Assembly: GCA_029244465.1 (NCBI GenBank)
Contig: JAQWQN010000048.1
Span: 1-6,269 of the forward strand
Source of the DNA: Pseudomonadales bacterium
GTDB lineage: Bacteria > Pseudomonadota > Gammaproteobacteria > Pseudomonadales > Azotimanducaceae
Direction of reading: 5' to 3'
Length of the DNA stretch: 6,269 nt
Of the stretch, positions 1-6,269 are shown one piece after another; position 1 is the stretch's first letter; each line of letters begins with the position of its first letter. Below the pieces are notes generated by a model that saw only the letters and a program-made list of their open reading frames with translations, was not told the origin of the DNA and ran no database searches. A program made the position numbers and the translations under genes.

Positions 1-153
1 AAACCGGCGTTCGATTGATGTGCCTCTAGCACCAGCCGATAGCACTTTGATGATGATAGGGCGATGATCTTCGGCATAGCTACCGCGATAGATCTCAATC
101 GGCGTGCCGGTACGGATAGTTTGCTCAATCCGGGTATCCGGAATATCGATCAT
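1..153 (-). CDS. Probable Ser/Thr protein kinase-like protein, N-terminus only
   Basis: Fifty-one codons are open from an ATG at 153 to the window edge, so the gene continues outside. The residues read like the first two subdomains of a protein kinase: MIDIPDTRIEQTI, then TGTPIEIYRG in place of the glycine-rich loop, then RPIIIKVL, where K36 matches the ATP-anchoring lysine of the VAIK motif. The loop keeps only one glycine of GxGxxG, plus the YRG end. This resembles the kinase-like N-terminus of the large bacterial proteins that join a kinase domain to an AAA-type ATPase and a sensor histidine kinase; whether this protein has those later domains cannot be seen. The start is 1 base after the MORN stop (TAACATG), with a weak GGTGG five bases further upstream, so translation is probably coupled. 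Kinase-fold assignment is moderate, since it rests on about 40 residues. Confidence 0.6.
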   Translation of the reverse strand, partial: MIDIPDTRIEQTIRTGTPIEIYRGSYAEDHRPIIIKVLSAGARGTSIERRF

Positions 154-154
154 G

Positions 155-1156
155 TTAGCCACCGTCGGGTGGCGGATTAAACTGAGCCTCGCTTGGTAAG
201 GCCAGATAATTTGCTTGGACGATGGTACCTAGTACCACTTGTGCATTCGGCACAATGAGATCGCCATCAAGACTCACTACCAATCCTTGCCCGTGGGCTA
301 ACCCGTTAACACATTCATCACTGCGAAACATCCAGGATCTTCCATCGTGGTTCAAACGGCAGCGCTCGACGCTCGCTACGGTATTGGAAGAAACAAGCAT
401 CCCCTCTTGCCAATACTGCACTTCTAACAGGTCGTCGGGTTGCTTCTTGACCCCCCATCCATGTTGCCGACCATCTTGGAACAAACCTCGATAGACCGTG
501 CCGTCACGCCAATAGAACAAACCTTCACCGGTTCTGAGATCGTTAACAAAGTCTCCAATATAGCGATTCCCATTGGGCCAAAGAAACTCACCACGACCTT
601 GCTTAATCCCTGCCTCGAACTGACCAAGAAATTGACGGCCATCCACAAACCGGTAGTTACCCGTACCCTGCAGGACGCCATCTTCAAACTCACCGGTGTA
701 CTGCGCACCACTTGCCCAAGTAAACGTGCCGCGTCCGCTACGACGACCCTGCACGAATTGGCCTTCATAGGTATCTTGGTTAACCCACCTAAAGTAGCCA
801 TTGCCATGCATGTCATCGTTGAGAAATTCACCTTCGTAGGTATCACCATTCAACCAAGCTAGTTGGCCTGTACCTTCTCGTTGGTCTTGGTTGAAATCAC
901 CACGATAGGTACGTCCATCCACCCAAGAAAACTGGCCCTGCCCATGCATGCGGTCCATAGCAAATCCGCCTTCGTAGCGATTGCCATTTCGCCATTGATA
1001 AACCCCCTGCCCATGACGTTGGCCGTCGAAAATGTCGCCGATATAGCTGTCACCATTAGGCAATTTGAGCTCAGCACCATTGCTACTCATCGCGATGAGG
1101 AGCAGGACTAAGAAAGCCAGCGCTTGACTATTTAAGGCGTCGAATTTGAATGGCAT
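155..1156 (-). CDS. Exported MORN-repeat protein, nine tandem repeats
   Basis: A 333-residue protein of unknown precise role. The N-terminus has a hydrophobic stretch (LAFLVLLLIAM) followed by SSNGA, which fits a signal peptide cut near residue 28, so export to the periplasm or outer surface is likely. Residues 33-239 are nine consecutive 23-residue MORN repeats with the pattern NGxxYxGxFxxGxxxGxGxxxW and no insertion or deletion; repeat 6 ends in F instead of W and repeat 9 is degenerate. The last 94 residues are not clearly related to anything I recognise. They hold the only two cysteines (266 and 282), which could form a disulfide outside the cytoplasm, and a partial MORN-like AHGQG. MORN repeats usually serve as binding scaffolds. 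The ATG at 1156 lies within the 3' end of pyk (29-base overlap) and has no convincing ribosome binding site. A TTG at 1174 would add six residues, two of them lysines. The stop is 1 base before the next start. Confidence 0.85.
   Translation of the reverse strand: MPFKFDALNSQALAFLVLLLIAMSSNGAELKLPNGDSYIGDIFDGQRHGQGVYQWRNGNRYEGGFAMDRMHGQGQFSWVDGRTYRGDFNQDQREGTGQLAWLNGDTYEGEFLNDDMHGNGYFRWVNQDTYEGQFVQGRRSGRGTFTWASGAQYTGEFEDGVLQGTGNYRFVDGRQFLGQFEAGIKQGRGEFLWPNGNRYIGDFVNDLRTGEGLFYWRDGTVYRGLFQDGRQHGWGVKKQPDDLLEVQYWQEGMLVSSNTVASVERCRLNHDGRSWMFRSDECVNGLAHGQGLVVSLDGDLIVPNAQVVLGTIVQANYLALPSEAQFNPPPDGG
159..163 (-). promoter_or_regulatory. Weak ribosome binding site for the kinase-like gene
   Basis: On the minus strand GGTGG precedes the ATG at 153 by 5 bases and overlaps the last codons of the MORN gene. 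It is a weak match, and coupling to the preceding stop may matter more. Confidence 0.3.
440..1060 (-). repeat. Nine tandem 69-base units encoding MORN repeats
   Basis: The coding DNA is nine successive units of exactly 69 bases (23 codons). The units have diverged at the DNA level but keep the protein pattern of G, Y, G, F, G, G and a final W or F. Examples of unit ends are YQW, FSW, LAW, FRW, FTW, YRF, FLW and FYW. The even length points to growth by in-frame duplication followed by divergence. Confidence 0.85.
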
Positions 1157-2579
1157 CGCTTTTTTGATCAGCAAGTACGTCAGAAATTATCACCAGTTTA
1201 GCACTCGCTGGCAGCCCTTCTCGGTCCCTAAGTACTTTAAAGGCGCGTTGCAGTGTTTTTTCTGGATCAGAACTAAATGCAGTTCTATAGGCGCAAACTG
1301 CTCGATTCAAGGCAAGACGCCGCCGTGTTTGACTGTGGTTCGTAAACGCATAGATCGGTACATGCATCGGTCGCGCGTTTGTCACGTAGTCAGCGGTAAT
1401 CCCCCGACGAGTGATGACGACTATGCCTTCCGCATCAAGCGCCTCAGCAAGAGCCACAGCATGCACGGCAACATATTGTTTATCATCCTGGACTACGAGA
1501 TCTTTTTCATACCCCAAACCCGGAAATCGCTCAGCACGATCAGAAATCTCACTCAGTTGCTCGACACATCGAGCGGGGTGCTTGCCAATACTTGTTTCTC
1601 CGGAAAGCATCACGGCATCGACACCTTCATAAATTGCGTTGGCAACATCGGTCACTTCTGCCCGGGTGGGGATCGGATTTTCGATCATCGATTCCAGTAA
1701 GTGAGTTGCGACAATGCAACGTTTACCCCACTGAGCGGCCGAATGGACAATGCGCCGTTGCACATTGGGTAGGTCTGCAATATTCGTTTCGATGCCTAAG
1801 TCACCACGAGCCACCATCACGCCATCCGCTAACTGGACGATTTCATGAATATTGGTCACACCTTCCTGGTCTTCTATTTTTGCGATGATCTTAATCGTGT
1901 TCTGTTTGGCACCAAGAAAGTCACGCAGTTCCCGCACATCTTCTGGGCGTCGCACGAATGATAATGCAACGAAGTCAACGTCGTGCTCGACGCCAAATCG
2001 AATGTCCTTGCGATCTTTGTCGGTTATAGCAGGCAAATTGATACGGACACCAGGCAAGTTCACATGTTTTCGACTTCCTAGCGTGCCACCATCAATGACC
2101 TTACAGGTCAGGTGATTTGCAGATTTTTCCAACACCTCGAAGTTAATGAGACCATTGTCCAAGGTCACAATACGACCCACATCCACCGCATCGACGATCT
2201 CTTCATAGTTAACCTGAATCGATTTGGTCTCGACCATGTTTGGGTCACGGACAGTCAGACGGACAATTTCTCCCTCGTTGAGCTGCATGGGGTGTTCTAA
2301 TTCACCCGTTCGAATTTCCGGACCTTGGGTATCCAAGAGTATCGGTATCGGCGACTCGATTTGCCGGTTAAGGGTCTTAATCCAACCTATGATCTTTCGC
2401 GCATTGGCATGATCGGAATGGGACATATTGATCCTGACCACATTCATTCCTGCTTCATAGAGCTTTTTCAGCCCATTGAAGGAAGACGTAGCTGGACCGA
2501 TCGTACAAATGACTTTAGTACGTCGACGACCTTTAAGCTGGCCTGGATCCTGACTGCTTGGACCAGAACTCTCTAACAT
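1128..2579 (-). CDS. pyk: Pyruvate kinase
   Basis: Pyruvate kinase transfers phosphate from phosphoenolpyruvate to ADP in the last step of glycolysis, in the cytoplasm. The 483-residue product is full length. It begins with the family RRTKVICTIGPA and has R49, N51 and S53 (substrate and K+ binding), D83-T84 and E88 in DTQGPEIRT, the catalytic K234 in IIAKIE, MVARGDLG at 255-262, T292, and PTRAEVTDVANA at 304-315. E88 is the residue associated with K+-dependent enzymes. Residues about 92-185 are the mobile B domain, and about 360-483 the C-terminal effector domain, ending in DAIQIRRL. Oddities are Q85 where many enzymes have K, H293 in place of the usual Q, and an effector loop (390-404) without the common SGxTAR pattern. 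The chosen ATG has AAGAGG 9 bases upstream. An in-frame ATG at 2606 would add nine residues and also has a ribosome binding site. The start overlaps the helicase gene by 47 bases. Confidence 0.95.
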   Translation of the reverse strand: MLESSGPSSQDPGQLKGRRRTKVICTIGPATSSFNGLKKLYEAGMNVVRINMSHSDHANARKIIGWIKTLNRQIESPIPILLDTQGPEIRTGELEHPMQLNEGEIVRLTVRDPNMVETKSIQVNYEEIVDAVDVGRIVTLDNGLINFEVLEKSANHLTCKVIDGGTLGSRKHVNLPGVRINLPAITDKDRKDIRFGVEHDVDFVALSFVRRPEDVRELRDFLGAKQNTIKIIAKIEDQEGVTNIHEIVQLADGVMVARGDLGIETNIADLPNVQRRIVHSAAQWGKRCIVATHLLESMIENPIPTRAEVTDVANAIYEGVDAVMLSGETSIGKHPARCVEQLSEISDRAERFPGLGYEKDLVVQDDKQYVAVHAVALAEALDAEGIVVITRRGITADYVTNARPMHVPIYAFTNHSQTRRRLALNRAVCAYRTAFSSDPEKTLQRAFKVLRDREGLPASAKLVIISDVLADQKSDAIQIRRLK

Positions 2580-4881
2580 GTTGTTTAACCTCTTTTGCGC
2601 GAACATCTTTCACCTGCCAATGGGCTGGAAAGAACTGCTTCACTTTCGGGAAGCGGGGGTCTACGAGACAGAGTATACCGCGATCCTCCGGCGCGCGGAT
2701 TAGTCGCCCGGCAGTTTGTAATATTTTGGTTAATGCGGGTTGAGTATAAGCAATCATTTGCCCGAAACCTTGTTCACCGCGTTGATCAAAGTGCACAACC
2801 TGCTTGTCACGCGCTAAGCTAGGCGGCGGTAATCCGATACCAATGGCGATTACACCGTCCAAGCGGGCCGCTAAAAAATCAATTGATTCACTCAGACCAC
2901 CACCCATTACAACCAGCAATAACCCGCCATAGGAACCAAAATTGCTCACTAACAAATCGAGTGCATCCGCGCTCGAACCTCGACGCTGACTACTGATGGG
3001 TAGGCTTGTGATCTTTTCGCCGCTTGTGGCCGTCAGCGCAGATTCCAGCTGGCCGAGATACTCATACGAAGGTAGCGCCACCAGATAACGGCCGGGGTGT
3101 GAACTGTAGATGTCGTGTAAGAGAGCCGACAATTGCGTGAGGGACGCTGCACGTTGTCGATAGTAGGTGCCGATATCAGTAACCAAGTAGACACCCAGTT
3201 GCTCCGCTGTAAATGGATTCTGAGCACGTTCAGTATCCGCGTTTTCAAACCCTTGAACCAACTGATTCAGGGCGAGGGGCGACAAAGTTGCTGAAAAGCG
3301 AATGTTTGAAGCGTACTCCGCGCTGACCTCGGTCAAGTAAGGAGACGGATCGATACAGACATAGCCTAGTTCACCGTCACGATCATCAATTGTGATACGG
3401 CAAAAAAATTCACCCTTGCCCAACCAGTCCTGAGCGCGGCACCAACGTAAGCAATCGAAATACAAATCCTGTAGTTCAGGGTAATCGGCAAGATCAATCT
3501 CAAGCTTTACTACAGTCTCTACGAGTCGAGCCGCAGCGCGATCAACCGAGGCTAGAGCGGCCAACTCGTGCTCACCATCGGGCAAGCCTCGACGATACTT
3601 TACAAACGCACGATCCACTGAGTTTACACGGGCGCGGATATCGGTTCGGCTGATAGATTTTGCCTTCCGAACACTTTTACGGCTTAACTTAACAGTTAGC
3701 ATATCCTGAGCCCTGGGCAACAGTTGATGCGCTTCATCGGTTAACAAATGCATATCCGGATGATTCATAAACCGTTTTAGTCGCACCACCGGATCAAAAA
3801 TGTAGTTGTAATCACCAACCACCAGGTCTGCCCTTAACGCCATATCGAGTGAGAGCTCGAATGGACAAACCTCATGGTCGAGCGCAATTGCCTCAATCGT
3901 CTCTCGGTCGCAGTGCATGACTTGTGCGGCTGTATCCAGTGCACTCGCTATTTTATCAAAGTACCCAGAGGCGTATTTGCAGAGCGCTGGATCGCAGGGC
4001 ATGCCCTCGACAAAGCAGATTTTTTCCTTCGCCGTTATATCTACGGCCAGCAAGTGCTGACTCGTCTGATCAATCAGGGAAAGGGCATTAAACGCGGCTT
4101 CTCTGCCCGCATTGCGCCCAGTGAGAAAGAACATTTGCTCGTCACCTTGCAGTGCTCGCACTGTCGGAAACAGAACACCCAAGGATTTACCACTGCCCGT
4201 CGGGGCTTCAAGCATAAGGTTTGCTCGAGAACGAACAGCTTGGTAAACGCGTCGTGCCATTGCCTGCTGACCCGGCCTGAAGTTCGGCAACGGAAAGTCT
4301 AAAGTATCGATCCATACATCCCGTTGCGCAACATGCTGTGCTTGGCGTTGACAAGATGCCGCTAACAGAGCGAGTAACCAACTGAGATCATCCAGCAGTT
4401 CGCCAGGCGTTTTTATCCAGGTGAACTCTCGCTCTTGCAGAGATTGGACATCAACATATACCAGATGAAGTTCAATTAGTTTGTGTTCGCGCGCGACTTG
4501 TTCTGCCGCCAACAAACAGCCGTAGAGGTATAGCTGTCCGCAGTCAACAGGGTCTGCGAGCTCAGGCAGGAGACCACAGGTCTTAAACTCCTCAATGCGC
4601 AGATTTGACTCTACTTCTAGCAGGCCGTCAGCTCGACCACTAATCGAGATCGTTCTTTGATCAATTCCTTGCGGGAGGTTGAGGGCAAATTGCGCTTGAT
4701 ATTTGAACGCTCGTTCGCGGATGTAACCGGGGTATAGCAATAAGCGTTGGTTCTGAACTTCGCGCTGTACACGCACCCCATCTTCAGCCTCGACTGCGAG
4801 ACCAACGCGAGATTGATATAAATCGCCTCGACGAAAGAAAAACTCTGCGAGCTGACGGACGCTGAATGACCTCCCTCGCAT
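2533..4881 (-). CDS. Rad3/XPD (DinG-type) Fe-S ATP-dependent DNA helicase with N-terminal RecB-type nuclease domain
   Basis: A 782-residue superfamily 2 helicase, expected to unwind DNA 5'-3' using ATP. Residues about 35-125 form a RecB/Cas4-like PD-(D/E)XK nuclease: E41, D85 in GRADG, E98-F-K100, then Q116-LYL-Y120 as the QxxxY motif. The helicase follows: a Q-like FRPGQQ at 201, Walker A APTGSGKS at 226-233, four cysteines suited to an iron-sulfur cluster (C289, C296, C301 and C339 in CPFE), DEAH at 382-385, FSATL at 529-533, GGGLSESIDF at 660-669 and QTAGRLIR (motif VI) at 722-729. All key motifs are present, so both activities look intact. The ATG lies 2 bases after the nuclease stop (TGATCATG) with no clear ribosome binding site, which points to translational coupling. 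The 3' end overlaps pyruvate kinase. The pairing suggests a joint role in repair, probably of crosslinks; that role is inferred from the partner. FANCJ and XPD are eukaryotic relatives of the helicase core. Confidence 0.92.
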   Translation of the reverse strand: MRGRSFSVRQLAEFFFRRGDLYQSRVGLAVEAEDGVRVQREVQNQRLLLYPGYIRERAFKYQAQFALNLPQGIDQRTISISGRADGLLEVESNLRIEEFKTCGLLPELADPVDCGQLYLYGCLLAAEQVAREHKLIELHLVYVDVQSLQEREFTWIKTPGELLDDLSWLLALLAASCQRQAQHVAQRDVWIDTLDFPLPNFRPGQQAMARRVYQAVRSRANLMLEAPTGSGKSLGVLFPTVRALQGDEQMFFLTGRNAGREAAFNALSLIDQTSQHLLAVDITAKEKICFVEGMPCDPALCKYASGYFDKIASALDTAAQVMHCDRETIEAIALDHEVCPFELSLDMALRADLVVGDYNYIFDPVVRLKRFMNHPDMHLLTDEAHQLLPRAQDMLTVKLSRKSVRKAKSISRTDIRARVNSVDRAFVKYRRGLPDGEHELAALASVDRAAARLVETVVKLEIDLADYPELQDLYFDCLRWCRAQDWLGKGEFFCRITIDDRDGELGYVCIDPSPYLTEVSAEYASNIRFSATLSPLALNQLVQGFENADTERAQNPFTAEQLGVYLVTDIGTYYRQRAASLTQLSALLHDIYSSHPGRYLVALPSYEYLGQLESALTATSGEKITSLPISSQRRGSSADALDLLVSNFGSYGGLLLVVMGGGLSESIDFLAARLDGVIAIGIGLPPPSLARDKQVVHFDQRGEQGFGQMIAYTQPALTKILQTAGRLIRAPEDRGILCLVDPRFPKVKQFFPAHWQVKDVRAKEVKQHVREFWSKQSGSRPA
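2589..2594 (-). promoter_or_regulatory. Ribosome binding site deciding the pyk start at 2579
   Basis: On the minus strand AAGAGG lies 9 bases before the ATG at 2579, inside the 3' end of the helicase gene. It supports the 483-residue form of pyruvate kinase. A competing site serves the ATG at 2606. Confidence 0.6.
2610..2615 (-). promoter_or_regulatory. Alternative ribosome binding site for a pyk start at 2606
   Basis: On the minus strand AGGTGA sits just before an ATG at 2606 (AGGTGAAAGATG; AGG to ATG is 6 bases). It would give a 492-residue pyruvate kinase beginning MFAQKRLNN. The bases also encode QVKD of the helicase, so the match may be chance. Confidence 0.4.
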
Positions 4882-4883
4882 GA

Positions 4884-6269
4884 TCAGACGCTTTTGATTT
4901 TCATAATACGTGCCGGGATTGCCATTTCCGAGAAATGTTTAAACCAGAGACGCTGAACCGGTTGCAGTTGATCGTTTGGGCCTTTTACCTCGATGAATTC
5001 ATAACCGCCGGTTTGATAGAAAACCAGAAGGTCTGGCTGTCCTGTTCGAAACTGCGCAAGACGACGAATGAGGAAAGCTGTTAGCCTTCTAATATGGTCG
5101 ATGGGAATATGTGCAAAGAGATTCTCTAAGGAAAGATGGTCAAACAGTGACCAGGATACCAAGCTATTCGCGGTGAGGTGCTTTTCTTTAACCACGCGCT
5201 CGATGTGAACCCGGATGGCTTTATCATCCGTAAGTCTGCTTTCTAGGTCGAGGATGATTGCTTCACGGACAGCAAAAAAGTCCTCTAGATAGAGGTCATT
5301 TGGTCCAGCTTGGTATTGATTTGTGAACGCGCCAGGCAGATCCGCGAACAGCGCTGACCAGTAGACAATCCCTGTCAACGAACGAATAAATGTATTTTCT
5401 GCATGGATCCCAAAAGTTGCTCCCTGCTCTGCCAGCAGATACGACAGAGCTTGTTGTTCTATGCTTACATCAGGACGTATTGCCGCAATCGCAACATCTA
5501 GTATTTCTGGCTGAAAGCCCTTGTTTCGCTGTCCAAAGCGCTCACAAAATTGCGCTTCTTCCTCGCTATAAGGGCACGCCCGCGCAGCCTCTAAGAGTTG
5601 GCTCGCAGCTGAGGCTTCGCCGTGGCGAGCAAGTAGGCGAATTGCTTTTTCCCGTGCCGGGTGTCGCTTGACCCGTTGATAGAGGTCGCTGGCGCCCGAT
5701 ACGGCATCGTTGGATGCCAAATGCGCGGCTATGCGCATGAGTGTCCGATCCCGACGCCGCATGAAAAAGCGATCCCCAGTAGCGCTGATCAATTTTGGCG
5801 TAAGTGAGCCTTCTAACATGGGGTACTCTACCAGCAAGTGGCTCAAACGACTTAAATTGCGAAGCGCCAAGTCCTGCTCAAGCGTAGCGCGGTCCGCATA
5901 TTGATTCGCTAGCGATGAGACCCTTTCATAGCGAACTCGCCTGAGATCGTTCAATACAAACGTTGACCAATCACGCAGTGTTTCACCGAAGAAGAGAAGT
6001 TTTGCCAATTCCCACACCGCGGGAGTTTTTAAAGCGATCACCTGGCTCACACCGCTCGTCAATTCTCGAATCCGCTCATCCGGATAGCGCCCTAGAAACC
6101 AGTCTGTAAGCTCATTTTTTTTCCACCTCCCAGTGCTCCTGATGCCACCCGAGCGCTCGTTGAACAGTTCTATCAACTCGTCCTTACGCAATAGAGCGAG
6201 GTATTGATCACCAGGCAGGCACGGCCCTAGCTCAAGCAAATTCGCCTCACTGAGCACCACGATCGCTGC
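4884..6269 (-). CDS. FAN1-like VRR-NUC domain structure-specific nuclease, 5' partial
   Basis: This is the bacterial counterpart of FAN1, a structure-specific 5' flap endonuclease and 5'-3' exonuclease that acts on interstrand crosslinks. The frame is open to the window edge, so the true start lies outside; the GTG at 6260 is the first possible start inside, and residue numbers count from it. Residues about 20-60 resemble a SAP-like DNA-binding segment. Residues 86-112 carry the family hallmark KLLFFG followed by DWSTFVLNDL and RYE. Residues about 185-260 are helical and TPR-like. The C-terminal VRR-NUC domain shows GQPD (D410), EVKGPNDQLQP (E424, K426) and QRLW, which match the catalytic D, E and K of FAN1; E288 in HAEN is the likely fourth metal-binding residue. 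Known bacterial FAN1 proteins are roughly 550 residues, so about 90 N-terminal residues are probably missing here. The stop lies 2 bases before the helicase start. Family assignment is firm; the role in crosslink repair follows from the family. Confidence 0.93.
   Translation of the reverse strand, partial: AAIVVLSEANLLELGPCLPGDQYLALLRKDELIELFNERSGGIRSTGRWKKNELTDWFLGRYPDERIRELTSGVSQVIALKTPAVWELAKLLFFGETLRDWSTFVLNDLRRVRYERVSSLANQYADRATLEQDLALRNLSRLSHLLVEYPMLEGSLTPKLISATGDRFFMRRRDRTLMRIAAHLASNDAVSGASDLYQRVKRHPAREKAIRLLARHGEASAASQLLEAARACPYSEEEAQFCERFGQRNKGFQPEILDVAIAAIRPDVSIEQQALSYLLAEQGATFGIHAENTFIRSLTGIVYWSALFADLPGAFTNQYQAGPNDLYLEDFFAVREAIILDLESRLTDDKAIRVHIERVVKEKHLTANSLVSWSLFDHLSLENLFAHIPIDHIRRLTAFLIRRLAQFRTGQPDLLVFYQTGGYEFIEVKGPNDQLQPVQRLWFKHFSEMAIPARIMKIKSV

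Noticed and set aside
440..1060. Periodic DNA that might suggest a CRISPR or satellite array
   Set aside because: The period is exactly 23 codons, there are no identical repeats with unique spacers, and the protein pattern explains the periodicity.
424..1080. Minus-strand frames 424-849 and 859-1080 inside the MORN gene
   Set aside because: They are shifted readings of the same repeats; the main frame shows the MORN pattern and the signal peptide.
440..1111. Two long plus-strand frames opposite the MORN repeats (440-862 and 863-1111)
   Set aside because: They mirror the 69-base repeat pattern of the minus-strand gene, have no recognisable domain and no ribosome binding site, and lie wholly antisense to a well-supported gene.
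1146..1700. A 184-codon plus-strand frame opposite pyruvate kinase
   Set aside because: It is antisense to conserved pyk codons and its translation has no recognisable motif.
3874..4302. A 142-codon plus-strand frame opposite the helicase
   Set aside because: It is antisense to the Walker A and iron-sulfur region; the cysteines and basic residues in it follow from the reverse complement of conserved helicase codons.
6258..6260. GTG at 6260 as the real start of the FAN1-like gene
   Set aside because: The frame stays open to the window edge, and known bacterial FAN1 proteins have roughly 90 more residues before this point, so the gene is treated as 5' partial.
1..6269. Rho-independent terminators or promoters between genes
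   Set aside because: Gene junctions are overlaps or gaps of 1-2 bases, and no GC hairpin followed by a T run was seen on the minus strand at any junction.

Overview
The window looks like ordinary chromosomal DNA from a proteobacterium, most likely a gammaproteobacterium. This rests on the gene types: a bacterial FAN1-like nuclease next to a Rad3/DinG-type helicase that carries a nuclease domain. Base composition looks balanced and even across the window. No RNA gene, insertion sequence, CRISPR array, integrase or other transfer mark was seen, and the taxon cannot be fixed from the sequence alone.

All five genes lie on the minus strand and are packed end to end, so transcription reads from high to low coordinates. 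In that order they are: (1) a FAN1-like VRR-NUC nuclease, cut at its N-terminus by the window edge (6269-4884); (2) a Rad3/XPD-family iron-sulfur helicase with an N-terminal RecB-type nuclease domain (4881-2533), starting 2 bases after the nuclease stop; (3) pyruvate kinase (2579-1128), overlapping the helicase end; (4) an exported protein with nine gapless 23-residue MORN repeats (1156-155), overlapping the pyruvate kinase end; (5) the first 51 codons of a probable Ser/Thr protein kinase-like protein (from 153, running off the left edge), starting 1 base after the MORN stop. No gap between genes exceeds 2 bases, and no terminator or obvious promoter is visible, so the whole window reads as one transcription unit with coupled translation.

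Genes 1 and 2 form a plausible DNA repair pair. FAN1 enzymes cut and help unhook interstrand crosslinks, and an XPD/FANCJ-type Fe-S helicase with its own nuclease is a natural partner. Pyruvate kinase is central metabolism and may share only the transcript. Genes 4 and 5 may form a second functional pair, an envelope MORN protein beside a signalling kinase, but this is inferred only from adjacency. The strongest leads are the double-nuclease repair pair and the MORN-kinase pair. I see no clearly new system.
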